NCBI RefSeq assembly: GCF_000350225.1
Contig: NW_005179058.1
Span: forward strand, 1-64,000
Direction of reading: 5' to 3'
Length of the DNA stretch: 64,000 nt
Source of the DNA: Chondrus crispus
Taxonomy: Eukaryota; Rhodophyta; Florideophyceae; Gigartinales; Gigartinaceae
Shown: piece after piece, positions 30,240 to 43,100 of the stretch
Layout: each line of letters begins with the position of its first letter
How positions within the stretch are numbered: the stretch's first letter is position 1
Program-made: the position numbers and the translations under genes
The notes under the pieces: model-generated
What the model was told of the DNA's origin: nothing
What the model saw: only the letters and a program-made list of their open reading frames with translations
The model's database searches: none

Positions 30240-31303
30240 CGCCTTGGCGCGTTCCGGGTAAACGATACTGACGTCGCCGCCGTTGCTGTTCATATCCCGG
30301 TAGAGGGAGCGAGTGTAGAATCGCGCGAACGGCACCGCGAGCGTCAAGGAGACACAGAGCCCGACGAAGCTGCGCAGACGCGCCGCTGACACCCAGCGAC
30401 GGCCGCGCGTGCTCTCGGATATCAGGTGCTTCGCCATGTGGCGCACCTTGGCGATCTTGCGCGGTGCAATGAAAAACTTCTCCAGCACCGTGTCAATGAC
30501 GACGCCGAGGTGCTCCACGCGTGTGCTGTCCACCCACTCGCCCTTGGTGGGGTGCCGGACCAGACCAAGGTCCTCCAGCAAAGCCTCGATGGTCTTGCGT
30601 GCGGCGCAGCAGTCCGCGAGGGAAGCGACCGTGCCCGGCGGGCTGGGACAGATCAGGAAGTCGTCCAGGTATGGCAGCATCGGCAGCCGGTGCGCCGAAC
30701 GCAACGCCTCGACAAGTGGTTTCATGAACCTTGTGAACCACATGGGCGACCGTCCCCATACGAAGGGGAGCGCGACGCATCGGTAGAAACGCCCGTGGTA
30801 CCGGAAGATAAACATGTCTCTCATCTGTGGGGCGAGGCGGAAATGGTGGTACCCTGCCTTGATGTCGAAGCTGAGCATGTGGTCGCCCGCTTGAAGCTCA
30901 AGCGCGTACGCGGGAAGCGTCTCCATCCTGACGCTGCCCTTCTCTCAATGCTGGCTCTGCTTAGCAAAGTTAACCTCAAAGCGCCCTTTCCTTCCCTCCG
31001 AGCCGTCTTGCCATACCACGAAAGAACTGCTCACCATGTAGCCTCTCGCCACTGCGTTGCAGACGTAGGACACGCCGAGTTCCTCGTAGATGCCCTCGGC
31101 GCATCTTTCGCCAAGTCCTCCGACCCGAACGCTAGATCCCCGGCTGCCTGGGGTAGTTCGCCGAAAACCTCGCCAGATGTGAACGGAATAACAGGTGGAT
31201 CGTGTATTCCGAACGCGATCTGTCTAGCAAGGTAGGCCGAGGCCCCCAGTGACCTCCATGAGGCGGCCCGCTGTTGCGTGCGCCGCCAAAGAGGCCGAGG
31301 CAT
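30240..31303 (-). pseudogene. DIRS-type reverse transcriptase, stops and frameshift
   Basis: Catalytic core: LSFDIKAGYHHFRL and MLPYLDDFLIC (the YLDD active site), FIFRYHGRFYRCVALPFVWG, then thumb-region HPTKGEWV and LGVVIDT. A TGA at 30945-30947 interrupts the frame. The frame continues upstream as YEELGVSYVCNAVARGY and SSSFVVWQDG, then another shift joins the piece at 31031-31303 (SLGASAYLARQIAFG). At least one stop and one further frameshift make it inactive. Confidence 0.85.
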
Positions 31304-31985
31304 TACTTCTCGTCGGCCTTGCCACCCCCCTTGCCGCGCTTGACAGCGTTGCTATCGGCGAGGGCGGCGAAGGCCTTCATCAGTTGCCTCTCGCGCAGGC
31401 CATCGATCTGCCTGGCGCGGTCGTCCAGCGACTCGTTCGCCGGACGGTACGAGTCCTCCTCATACATTTCTTGCTTCAGCTTAGCGGCGACGGGATCTTT
31501 CACCGAGTTGCGGTAGAACTAGATGCGCACGGCGAGCACGCGACTGGCGTACTCACCCAGGATCTGCGCCCACGCCGCGAGAAGGGCGACCTTTCCCTCA
31601 GCAGCCCTCTTCTCTGCACCCGTGGTAGCGCTCGCCACCTTCTCGTTCATCATCGCAAAGCACGTTGCCTGCAAGCCCAGCCAATATCCCGTCGCGTTGA
31701 TGTAGTTCTTTTCATAATTCCAGATTGAGTGCATCGAGGCCTGGGCCGTCTGCAGCTCTATCCGGGGCTTCGACTCCGTGTTGCGGAAGAAGCCGCCCTG
31801 GAACACGTTGATACCTGGCAAGACGGGCTCGTAGGGGAGGCGAGACAGCCCCACTTGAAGGTTGAGAGAATACCGCGCGGCGATCTCGCCGTAGGTCGAC
31901 ATCATGTCGGCTGTGATCCCGGCGTCTTCGGGCTCGGCTCCCTTCTTGGTCTTGGCGCCGGCGGCGAGCCAGGCTTCGCACTCAT
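31304..31985 (-). pseudogene. DIRS-type gag-like region, amber stop
   Basis: A helical, Ala-rich frame from about 31980 to 31304, broken by TAG at 31519-31521; the part after the stop continues in the same frame (EDSYRPANESLDDRARQID) and ends in a Lys/Gly-rich tail. Position directly upstream of the reverse transcriptase, and general likeness to the gag frame of the element at 53803-54891, indicate a capsid-like protein. Function is inferred from position; there is no zinc knuckle. Confidence 0.55.
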
Positions 31986-32879
31986 TCTAGGCGGTAGTCC
32001 AAAGGTCCATGATACGAGCGGGCGTGTGAGCCTTTGTTTCGCGCTGTTGACCGCGTAGAAAAGTTGCCTTCCTCTAGACGTACTAGGGACCTCTCTTCGC
32101 GAGAAGAGAGAGGCATGCCGTTCGCTGTAGGGAGCGCGCGCCGCCGGCGTAATTAAGGAGAGGGCACGCCGTTCGCTGTCGGGCGCGCACGCCCGACAGC
32201 GACGCCGGTGCAATTAGGGAGAGGGCACCGTACGCGAGCGGCCCGGTCGGTCCCTATAGCGGACCACCGCTGGCCTCGAATCGCTATGCGTGAGGAAATC
32301 ATTTCATCCATGAAAACTGCCCTTTTCACACGACGTAAAAGTCGCCCTCCGCCATTTTTCCTGCCCTGCACAACCATTTTAAACATTATGTTGTTGGTGA
32401 AACCTGTTTTGAACTGTCTCCCCTTCCCTCACCACTTTCAAACCACATATATCACACTCCATTTCTCTGTCATTTCTCTGTGTCAGATATTGCAAAGATG
32501 TCCGAGGAGTGCGTTCCTGATATGTCCTAATCCCCCATCCACCTCAAACTCAAGAGGCACACTCATCACTCATAACTTCAATCAAAAGCAACTTAGCCCA
32601 ATCTGCCCCTCATTCACACTACGGCAAACCACAGATCACAAACACTTCCAAATTCTCTTGTGACGCCATACAACGACTGGTTTCTCTAAACCCCTATTCC
32701 CCCTTAATTCCATGAGCCTTCACCCTTACATCTCCGCTACTAACTATGCCAAATTCTCGACATCGTCGCAAACCTCACCACGTATCGGAACGTCCAACAT
32801 CTACCGCTTGTCTCTGTGCTACCCAGGCTTTTCCCTCTCCAACTCAGTACGAGCCCCTCCCAAGTCTTAATTCGTAGAA
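31986..32879. other. unassigned; GC-rich repeats then pyrimidine-rich DNA
   Basis: 32100-32230 has degenerate repeats of CACGCCGTTCGCTGT with a GGAGAGGGC spacer. From about 32330 to 32980 the plus strand is mostly C and T, as expected for the promoter and leader of the following gene. No other gene seen. Confidence 0.4.
32174..32201. repeat. perfect 12-bp inverted repeat
   Basis: CGCTGTCGGGCG, a 4-base spacer CGCA, and the exact reverse complement. A stable hairpin in DNA or RNA. Confidence 0.9.
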
Positions 32880-35800
32880 ATGTTTAGGTATATACAACGT
32901 TTCGTACTCCCTGAACCCTCTCTCTCTCTCTTCCTCCTCTCTTCTTCCCCAGCGTTTCGTATCCCCGAAACCACCCCTCGTCGATCATACCGCTCCCCTC
33001 TCCTGTTTTCCCGTTGTCTGCTGACTTCGAGCGCGATGACTACGCCTTCGCATGCCGCCGCTTTCGTGAGCCATGAGCCTCAGGTGCCATTGTATCCCGC
33101 ACCTAGGACGTTGTCCGTTGGCTTCCATTCAGTTCCTCTCATTCTTGTCTGTCTGCATTGCAAGAGTGGCACTTCCAGCGTTAGAGCCTTAGGGGAGCAC
33201 TTGCGCAACGTGCACGAACTCTCTCCGCCACTGGCGACGGAGATGGCCTCTGCAGCTGAACAAGCTCTTACGCTCCACCGAGATGCCGTCTCCGATTCTT
33301 CGGTGAGAGAGGAATATCTTCAAGCTCCGCGGCACCTACTGGAATCAGACATACCTCTATCGTTGAAGTTCTTACCACCTTTGCGCGGCTTCTCAACACG
33401 ACATGTGCTTTTCTGCCCATTTTGTGTCTCCTCTTACACGAGCCCGCATCGTTTTCGAAAGCACTACAACGAAGCCCACTCACCCCAAGAAATGGCTGCA
33501 ACGTCGGGTACTGATGTTGGCTCCATCATCCGACGCGGCGGTATTCGAGCTCAATCCCTCTTTTCCGGAGCAAAGACCAGCTACTTTCCGGTTACAAACG
33601 AGAAACCATTTCCGTCACCGAAGTGGTCACGAAACTTTCTCAGTCGCCACCGTCGCATGCCGCCTTTATAGGGACACAAAACGTTTCCGACCCACCCACG
33701 GCGCCTCCCAAATCAATGAATACGACGTCTGATTCAGCATTGCGACCCCTCCCCCCTTCCTTCATTTACCTCCAGCCCAAGGCGGCAGCAGTTTTAACAC
33801 GCCTCACATTGACTGCATCTGCCACAACAGCAGCTCGCCTTGGTCCCCTCGATGAGAAAGATGATGAAGATACCGGAATCTCCCGCAGAAACACTTTCAT
33901 TTCCATTACGGAGTTCGACGACGCGCTTCGGTCTCTTTCCCTCACGCCTGAGAAGGCTGCGTATCTCACCGCAGCTCTTCGCACCCCTGCAGATGACAGG
34001 CACTTGACTATGCTGGGAAATTCCATCTACCTTTATTTCGAAAGCTTGAAAGACATCGTCAGGGATCTCACACACGGCTTTCGTCAGGCCATCAATCTCC
34101 ATGGCACTGCGCTTTTCCGAAGAATTCAGCCGAAACCGGAGCGCAAGTACGCAGCAAACGTGGCCCGCTTTCTCTTGTTTACGCATCGTACCGTTGGAAA
34201 ATGCTTCTCCCGCCACATCACCAGTAACGCTGTTGAAGCACTATTCCTAGAGCTCAGTCGACAGAGGCATCCAATCCATTCGTTGTCTTCAACTCTGCAT
34301 GCCTGCCTTCATCATGCCTTATCAAGCTTGCTTCTCGTCTGATTCAGACACGTTGACCTTTTAACATGCTTTGCTGTCCGTAACTTCGTCGTTGCTCCGT
34401 CCGTGGTCGTCGACCAACCTCTTTACACATACCGCTCCACAAACGTTTCGGGCCGTTCGTTCAGGTTTGCAGACGCCAGCGATGTAAGCCATCTTTTGGC
34501 CGCGCTTCAGTATGCTGTCTCCATGACCGCATCCCATGAGTTACATCATTTTTCCATCCACCAAGAATCTGCCGATGATCTCAGTAGAACTGCAGACAAC
34601 ACTCCTGTAAAAGAAGATCCAGCATCGGCAATCATTGCAAAGGTTGAACAAAAGGCCAACACTGCAGCAACTTTTATTCGAAAGACTTTGGACATCGCTA
34701 TGTCCATCATCAAGCGGGAGGAGGGTCCCCCCTCTTTCGAAGTCTGCTCCATACATAAGCCGGATCCATGCGGAATTATCAAGTCTCACCACTTGTCAAT
34801 GCCCCTTCTCGGCACGATTATTAGGGGATTGCATTCCAGGTTTGACGAAATATGGACGGAAGACCTGCTCATCGGGTCTGCTCTTCCAGATGGTTTTGTT
34901 TCAACTGTAAACTCCCTGCATGACGACCCCTCAAACCGTACAACCGGCTTTTCTTTTCTCTCCTCGCTCACACACCATGCGTCTTGGGTTCAGTCGAATC
35001 TTGTACACCTTTTCCATGCCCTTCGAAATCCAGGTGAAGATTTCATTGCTCGGTCCCCTTGTGTTCTCGCCTCAACTACTGCACAAAAACAGCCCAGTGA
35101 AAATGAACAATCGGACGGGTCCTCGTCCGGCCCACCCGTGGCCACCTCAAAAGATCGCTTCGTTCAAGTCGCTGAACTTCGTTTGTGGCACACAAAGGTC
35201 ATTCGCTTCCTGACAAATTGTCAGCTGATACAAGAGCTGTTATTGTGCATGATACATTTTTCATCCGGCTCTCCTGGGAGAGCCACTGAGATACGAACGT
35301 TCCGCATCCACAAGGGGGACGGTTGCATGCGAAATTTAATCATTGGACAACATTCCGATGTCATACTTCATCCTGGTTACTCCAAATCACGTGCCGCACT
35401 AGGCTACACTCGCCCCCTATACCGCTTTCCGGACCGGCAGTCGTCGTTCCTATTGCTATCTTACTTGGCAGTCATTCGCCCTCTAGAGAGTGAGATGATC
35501 ATAGCTCTTCAAGGTGATGCTGAGATGAAGTTGCACTGGGACTTTCTCTTTGTTGACCAGGGCAAGCTTTTTGCACCCACGAGAATTAGAAACGTCATTG
35601 CCTCTACTCTCCAGTCCCACAGTATTCATATTTCTTTTCGGGACTATCGCCAATTTGCAAGTGGTACGGTTCCTCTCCTGTGCCAAAACACGCAGCAGAG
35701 TATTATGAACGAGATACTCGCCGAGCAAGCTTCTGCCGGTCATGAACAAGCGTCACATACAGTGGCAGTCGCAGATCGGCACTATGCTCGTACCACCACT

Positions 35801-36728
35801 ATGATGCCCAATTGTTCAGCGACGACGCTCGCCAGACACCGCCAGTTTTCGATGGAGTGGCACCGCAATCTCCAGCTGTTCGCCTCACCCCTGGACTTTC
35901 TATCTAGTCAGGCCCCCACAGGCTCCAGCCACAAACTTCCACCGCCCACCCTTTTGCAGCCACGCCCAGCTTCCACATGGCGAAAGAAAAACGGAGGAAC
36001 AAAAGAAGAGACCCATCCAGTCACCATCCATCCCTCCACCCCCTCCCAGTCCATTACGAACTGTGGTCCGCCTTCACTCTCCATTGCCGCCCCGCCGGTC
36101 TTCGGCGCTACCCTCCATAACCCACCATTGCGTATTTTCGGTCACCTTGTGAAACCTCTTCTCTGTGCTCTAAAAGAGGCAACTGGATCGAAAATTGCAG
36201 AGTTCATGTCCCAAACGCAGTTTGCAGTCACTGCAGCAGTGTGTACTTCCCTAAATAGCTTTTTGGTGTTAATGCCTACCGCCTCCGGAAAGTCCATGTG
36301 CATCCTTCTTCCGTGTTTCATGGAAAGGAAGACCAATTCGACAATCATAATTGTCCCTTTGACGGCCTCGGTGACCGAATATGTCAAGCGCGCAGCCGAT
36401 GTTTCCCTCACCGCAAGTACGGTACCAAATGAACATGGGAGTAACAACTTTTCTGACCTCTATATCTTCACACCGGAGAAGATAAACGGCGAACGATTTT
36501 CGGAACTAATCGTTCGCCTTTGAGACGCCAATAGACTTGCTCGCATCGTTATAGAAGAGGCCCATCTCACGGTAATGTCGGCAAGCTTCCGCCCATCGCT
36601 CAAGAAAATCCGCCAGTCGCTTTCCGTGATCCCGGAAGCAATCCCTCGCATACTTCTAAGTGCCACAGTCCCCCCTGCAAAAGGAGAATCCTTCTGGAGA
36701 TGCACAGCATCAAGACAGCTTTCTTGTT
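32880..36728 (+). pseudogene. C2H2 - tyrosine recombinase-like - RecQ-type helicase
   Basis: One ancestral gene in three open pieces. Piece 1 (32880-33671): two zinc fingers, CLHCKSGTSSVRALGEHL and CPFCVSSYTSPHRFRKHY, the paired-finger layout of fungal DUF3505-type proteins, then AQSLFSGAKTSYFPV. Piece 2 (33623-34342) continues after a frameshift. Piece 3 (34403-36523, same frame as piece 2 after TGA 34340-34342) has a domain with the tyrosine-recombinase order: SGSPGRATEIRTFR (box I Arg), FRDYRQFAS (box II Arg), GHEQASHT (His) and DRHYAR (Tyr at 35783-35785). Then helicase motifs: LMPTASGKS (Walker A), TIIIVPLTA, and after TGA 36521-36523 IEEAH and LLSATVPP. The gene stops where the 5' LTR of the gypsy element begins (36729), losing the second helicase lobe. 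Fungal relatives with this layout are known to me as subtelomeric or mobile-element helicases. Confidence 0.75.
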
Positions 36729-37744
36729 TGTAGTGCAATACCCGTCTCGGGTAGGGGGAAAAAAAGGAAGTGAAAAAGGAAAAATTGGATACTGTAGTCC
36801 GGGTTTGGGGGACACACGTGTGCGACGAAGCGCACGATTATTTTAATTATTTAATTTATTTACTAATTAGATCTAGAATCTAGAGCCGGGAGCTACTGTA
36901 CTCGCCCCGGCGGGGCTCTATATAACTTAGCCCTTTGACCGAACAAGTCAATAAACCAACCCGAGTTGCCGGAGTTGAATGTCGCCTTGGTCGAAGTCCG
37001 TCTCTACCAAGACGCTCCCTTTTACCTAAGCCTACGGCATCCTCTATCGCTCGGGGTTCCCTTTTCTCTTTCTTTTATTTCCCTATCCTTTTCTATCTCT
37101 AATTCTACCTATTTTACCCTTATCTTGTTTTAGTGCCATCGGCCTCGGTTGGGACCGAACCGATGTAGGTGTCTTTGCCATCGGGCGACACAGTTGACGT
37201 AGCGCTGCTACTGTGACCCATCTTCCGACGGAGACCGTTGTAACGACGTCTCCCTCGAAGGGCTCCGTCGTGTTACGAGCCAGTGTTGGTGCCATCGGCC
37301 TCGGTTGCGACCGAACCGGTGTAGGTGTTTCGAGCCATCCGGCGGCACAGTTGACGTAGCGCTGCTACTTTCATTTCATCCCGTCGGGCTGCGTTGCGAC
37401 GCCCCCGTCGAAGGCCTTGTCGCGTTACAAGGTGTCGAAGAAGCTCAACGAGCATTGGCCTTACAACCCGGTGGAACCGGGGTATCTACGTACGCGCCCG
37501 ACCCCACACTCGTCGAGCAATTCTCTTCGCAAGTCTCTACCACACTGATCCCGGGCCGGGCTATTTCTCTGTGCCCCCCATCAAGGATCTGAGCTACTAC
37601 GAGTCGCAAGCTCGTTTAAACGGAGAAGGGAGAGTCGGACACTCCGTAGCGCTGTGCCATCGGCAGTTCTTCTTTTTGTTGCTGTTGTTGTTTTTGCTGG
37701 ACCATCGGACCGCGGTCTCTGCCCGACAGGCGCATTGCACTACA
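36729..37744 (+). repeat. gypsy 5' LTR with TATA box
   Basis: TATATAA at 36919-36925 and AATAAA at 36950-36955 mark a likely promoter and polyadenylation signal. Two tandem copies of a roughly 156-bp unit start with GTGCCATCGGCCTCGG at 37133 and 37289; both are also in the 3' LTR, so the duplication predates this insertion. Confidence 0.95.
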
Positions 37745-37867
37745 AAAGTGGCCTCCCGACCTAGAAATTGTTTTATCTACGACAAGGAAGTGGTCTGGGT
37801 AACGGACTCTTTTTTATTTTCTTTTTGTTTGTAACTTTTTTGCTGCGTAGGTCCGCTCGTACGAGCG

Positions 37868-40174
37868 ATGTCAACAAGGGCACCCGGGGACGTCGGTCCC
37901 GGGGCGAGTAGAAGTGGATCGGCACGAGCGCCGAGGATCCCGAGGGGTCCTCGCACCCGGAGCCTGGCCAATACGGCCACGGACCCCGGAGATCAAGAAT
38001 CCCCTACGGGGATAGCCGCCGACAAGACTGACCTCGACGAGAAGTTGGAGAAGATGAGCAGCGAAATTCGCGAAGAAGCGAAGAAAAATCTCGAGGCTGA
38101 ATTAGCCCTCGTCCGGAAGCAACTAGAGTTGAAAGCATCCGAGTTCCACACCGTTTTAGGAGAGCTATCGGCTCGAGTGGATCTCGTCGAGAAGGAGCGA
38201 GGAGATGCGACCGAAGGTCTGGAGCCGGAGGTCCTAGCCTCGTTGAAAATTTCGGTCAAGGACGCGAGGGGCGACGCGAATCAAGCCTTGGAGTCCTTAG
38301 GAAAATTTAGAACAAGCATCGATGACCGATTCGATCGCGCCGCGCAACGTCCCAAGGACCTCGAGCAGGCCGCAGATCAAGCTTCGAAAGGATCGGACGA
38401 CGAGCCGCTCCCTTCGGGTAGAGAGGGCGACCGTCGGTCGAAGAAGGACAAGCCCGCTCGGCAGCGGAGTTCCAAGTCGAAGCCCTCGAAGAAGGACAAG
38501 CGACGTGCAAGCAAGGGTCACTGTAGTGACGATCCGGAGAACGGCGACTCATAGTCGGAGTCGCTTGGTCCCTCCGAAGATGGTAACGGCGGTTCGTCGA
38601 ACCATTCGGGCGATTCCGAACGCCGTTCAGAAGACGGAAACGGAATTTCGTCAAGCAAGAAAATTTCCTCCAGACGAGGCGGAGTCACTTCGTCCGCCTC
38701 GCGGAGAGACAAGGACGCGGAGCCCGAAGATGTCGCAACGCGGCGCGGGCCGCGATGGGAGGAGTTGGAGGAACTGAATCCGACCAACTACCTCTTCAAG
38801 AAGTTACTTTCGTACCGGACGTACCGCTTGCGGAACCCGCAGACATATTTGTCAAGTTCCCGGCGGACCGCCGTGCGAAAAATTAGGAGAGATATTCCGC
38901 CTAAGGTGAAGAAGGACAACACGTTCACAGGAGAGGACGGGGTCCTTTTGTTGGATTTTTTGGCAAAATTAGTTCAGGAGTTCGATACTCAAGAAATGAA
39001 CGAGGGGCAAGCGATCCGCCTGTTGCCTGAATTTTTAAGCGGCATCGCCTTGAGACAGTACACTTCGGTGTCTCAGACGGCCGGGGCCCATCACGGAAAG
39101 ATATCCGTTTGGCCGGAGGCCGTACAGTGGTTGTTGAGGAGTTTCGCAACCGACGAGGCGATCCGTCAAGCTGTGCTCGCATTGCGAGAAGTTCAGCAAA
39201 GACCGTCTGAAGACGAGATGGAATTTTATGTCCGTCTGACAGACGCAAGCAATCGATGTGGAAACGTATATTCGATGGAAGAACAGATGACGATGTTTAT
39301 TGAAGGACTCGATTCGAGTATCAAGCCGATGGTATCTCAATACCGACAAGACAATCGGGACGTTTCGTTTTTGAGACTAGTTAATTACGCGAAGGCGCAT
39401 GGCTCGGCGAGCCGCGCTAAGGACAAGAAGACCAAGAGGGTCACGATTCAGACGCCGTCGACAATTAGGGCCGGTAAGAAGCCGAGGGCTTCTTATCCCG
39501 GTCGCAAAAGTCACGCCGCAGTCCATTTAGCCGAGTCCATGTCCGCGTCAGATGAGCGCGGTGCGCATGAAAGTAGCGAAAATCACTACGAAGGAGCGTT
39601 AGTAGCCGAAGGCCAGTTCATTGAGCCATCGGAGGGCTACGGACACGAGGACTACGGGGACAGCGGGTCGTCAACTCTACCGACGCCTGCATACACGACG
39701 GAGTCGTTTTCAGAGCCCACGGATCCCGTGATGATGTTTCGGAGGCGCGGCCACACGCCGGCGCCGCGCATTTCGATGGAAGACAAGGGTACGACGTTTC
39801 GAAGACCAGGCTGGATGGGAAGGCCGCAACTTCAAGGAAGGCCGCCGGCCCGTGGAGGACCTAGGGCGCCGTATCCCGTCAAGACGCACGGTCTGGTGTG
39901 CTATCATTGCTATGAAAAGAGGCACGCCGCGCCAACGTGCATTCTTTCTCTCCGGGAAATGCACCGAGTTTTGGAAAATTATGAGGCGTTGTCTCCGATG
40001 GAGAAGTTAGGGATACCATCGACGAGTTACCTGAAGGTCAAGAATTGGTTCGATTCGCAGACGGCGAGCACGCCGAGTGCTTCAACGCCGAGGTCGAACC
40101 AACCATTCAGAGGGCCCACCGCGGGGCCCGCGCTGTCGGATGTGAGAAGGATCCCGCAGCGGCAGGAAAACTAG
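37868..40174 (+). pseudogene. gag: gypsy gag with CCHC knuckle, one amber stop
   Basis: The frame starts at ATG 37868 and continues to 40174 with one TAG (38552-38554). The N-terminal part is basic, then a coiled coil (LDEKLEKMSSEI to KQLELK, about residues 58-95), then a long charged linker. The retrotransposon gag capsid core is in the second piece (LLLDFLAKLVQEFD, VQWLLRSFATDEAI, SEDEMEFYVRLTD). The zinc knuckle Cys-x2-Cys-x4-His-x4-Cys lies at 39899-39940, without the usual Gly. It packages genomic RNA. Pol begins in a -1 frame overlapping the last 130 bp. Confidence 0.9.
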
Positions 40175-43100
40175 AGAGGGGAATCTCGCATGAGTCGCGA
40201 GAGGCACAGGGTCGACGTACTGTGCCCGGGGCTCAGCCCCGTTCCCCGTCTCTAAAGGAAAAATTAGGCCTCGAGGAGGAGGTTGTTGGATTGGTAGATA
40301 AGCCCAAAGGGCCAGCTCAAGTCAAGAGAATTTTGAGCCGAGCCCGAGATCATCCGCTGGAAGAAGTTCGAAGACCCTGGTACAGGGTTAAGCGAAGGGA
40401 GTGTCCCGAGAAGATTTTGGTTCTTGCGCGAAAAAACTACAAAGTTTACGCGGACATCGGACCTACAATTGGATTGATGAGCCGGTTGTTGTCTGTTTAA
40501 GACACCGGCGCAGGACCAAACCTTGTGCGAAAATCGGAACTCCCAGCTGGAATGGAATCTCTAGTGTCCTACGGACCGACCCAAGGCAATGGCGACGCCA
40601 ACAATAGGCCACTCCGGACTCTCGGCACAATTAGAATGCCTGTGAGGCTTGGAAAATTTGTGGCCGCAGCCGAGTTTATTGTATGCGAAAAACTAGCCGT
40701 CCCGCTAATTCTAGGCGCGGACTACTGTGACCGGTTTGTGGAAGCAAGTTATCCAAGGAAGAAAACGGTTGAGTTGGCGGATTTCTCGGAGGTCCCGATA
40801 GTTAGGCGGTTCTCGACGAGAAAAGGGAAGAAAAATCTCGTCCCGGGAGACAACGAGAATGATGGAAAGGGGGAGCGAATTTCCCCTAAGGTAAAAGTGG
40901 CAAGAGCCACGACTATCGAGCCAGGGACGCAACGCGTCGTGGAATGCACCTCGAAGAGGGCAGGCTTGGTTGTGGTTCAGCTGTACTCGTCGTTGTACGA
41001 AAGGCACGGGTTGACGTCCACGAATGGTGTCGTTCAGGTTGAGCCTGACAGGCCATTTCGTTTACTCGTTGCGAATTTTAGGGCGTACCCTGTCAGGGTG
41101 CAAAAAGGCCAAGTGGTGGCAGAATTATTACCGCACCCGAGAGTCGTGCTCGAAAGCAAAACCACCATTGGTCAAGTTCTCGGAATTCAAGAAAGGAAGA
41201 AGGAAAATTTTCCTAATTCCACCAAGACGACTACGGGCGAGACAAGATGCGAACCGTCGGATCAAGCGCGCGAGGACCAGCCAGAAGAACGGTCGGCAGG
41301 GCTCTCCGCGTCGGCAGCTACGAAGCCGCAACGCAGGATTGAGGCGCCACCGCCGGACGTGGAGGACCTCGACCTGAGCCACGTGCCGGAACGGCTGCGC
41401 GAGCGGTTCCGTCGGATTTTGAAGAAGTATTCAAGGATGTGGGATGGGACGCTTGGCGAAATTAATACCACCGTCCATCGGATCGACTTGATCCCCGAGA
41501 CTCGTCCCATCGCACAAGCCCCATATCGGGCCGGGCCTAAAGCCCGCGAAGTAGAAGATGCAGAGGTGCAGAAGATGTTGGAGGCAGGAGTGATAGAACC
41601 AGCGCAGTCAGAATGGGCGTCGCCCGTGTTGTTAGTGCCCAAGCCGGATGGGTCAATGCGTTTTTGCGTAGACTACCGCAGGTTGAACGCAGTGACGGTG
41701 AAGGACACGTACCCCTTACCGCGCATGGATGAGTGCCTGGACTCGCTTGGTGACACCAAGGTTTTCTCCGCGTGGGACGCAATCTCGGGATATTGGCAGA
41801 TGCCTATCCCTGAGCGCGACCGCAACAAGACCGCATTTTCGTGTCACTCAGGACTGTATCGCTTCTCAAGAATGCCCTTCGGGCTAACTAACGCGTCAGC
41901 GACGTCTCAGAGAGCAATGGATATCCTGCTCTCTCCGTTCCATTGTAAGTGCTGTTTGGTGTATCTGGACGACATAATAATTTTTAGCAAGTCGTGGGAG
42001 GAGCACATCGTGCACGTGGATGATATACTTTCTGTATTGGAGAAGGCAGGTGTGGAGCTCAAGCTTCGCAAGTGTGAATTTTTCGTCGAAAAGATCAAGT
42101 ACCTGGGCCATGTAGTTCGGCCAGGTACATTGGAAGTGGACGCTGCGCGAACCGTCGCATTGGAACAAGTGAGGTACCCTCAAACGCAGACCCAGCGCAG
42201 GAGCTTCTTGGGACTTTGAATGTCTACCGCAGATTCGTTCCGCATTATGCGAAAATCGCGCATCCGCTCAATCAACTGTTGAAGAAGGGACAACCGGTCC
42301 AGTTGGAAGGATTCGACGAACCGTGCAAGAAAGCTTTTCATAAGCTCAAGGACGCCATCTTGGCACCGCCGGTGTTGGCGCTGCCGAAGAAGGACCTACC
42401 CTACTCGGTAGATACCGATGCAAGCGACTACCAAATAGGCGCTGCACTATTTCAAACACACCCGGATGCACAACGCAAACCCATCGGGTTCTTTTCAAGA
42501 ACGTTAGCCGCAGCCGAGAGAAACCATTCTGTATCAGAAAAAGAATGTCTAGCGGTAATTTGGGCCGTACAGACTTTAAGACCATATCTATATGGCGAGC
42601 ACTTCGTCGTGCATACCGACCATGCCTCATTGAGGTGGTTGATGAACGTAACCGACCCCAGCGGGAGATTAATCCGATGGAGGCTACGCCTCTCGGAATT
42701 CGATTTTGAAATCAAGTACAAAAAGGGAAAGGCTAAAAGCCAGACGGACGCTTTGTCAAGGTTGCGAACCGCAGGAGAAACCGTCCACGAAATCGACGAC
42801 GAAATCCCTTGCTTTATGGCCGAACCGGCCGAGGGTACAGTGGAGGACGAGGAAAGTATTGACGCGGCAGACGACATCCTCGCTCTTGAGGGGGGGACCG
42901 CCCCTGATCGCCTCGATCAATTCCAAGCTGTCACTCCGGAGGAGCTCATTCGCGAGCAAGCCGTCGACCCCTTCTGCAACCGCATCAAGGAAGAAATGGA
43001 CGCCGGAACGGTGAGAACGTTCAGCACGGAGACCGAGGAACTCGAAGGAACGCTATGCCGTACCGCGGCAGAGTTTGTACAAGTGGTAATACCACAATCG

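Larger units (their letters stand above)
29156..31985 (-). mobile_element. decayed DIRS-order retroelement, no recombinase found
   Basis: Minus-strand remnants in the order gag-like region, reverse transcriptase, RNase H, in shifted frames. The sequences match the DIRS order (YLDD reverse transcriptase with FDIKAGYHHFRL; RNase H with HTDAADVGYGG). The tyrosine recombinase expected downstream of RNase H is not present before the ACCA-rich sequence near 29155. No terminal repeats found. It is a different and older copy than the element at 53551-58241. Confidence 0.8.
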
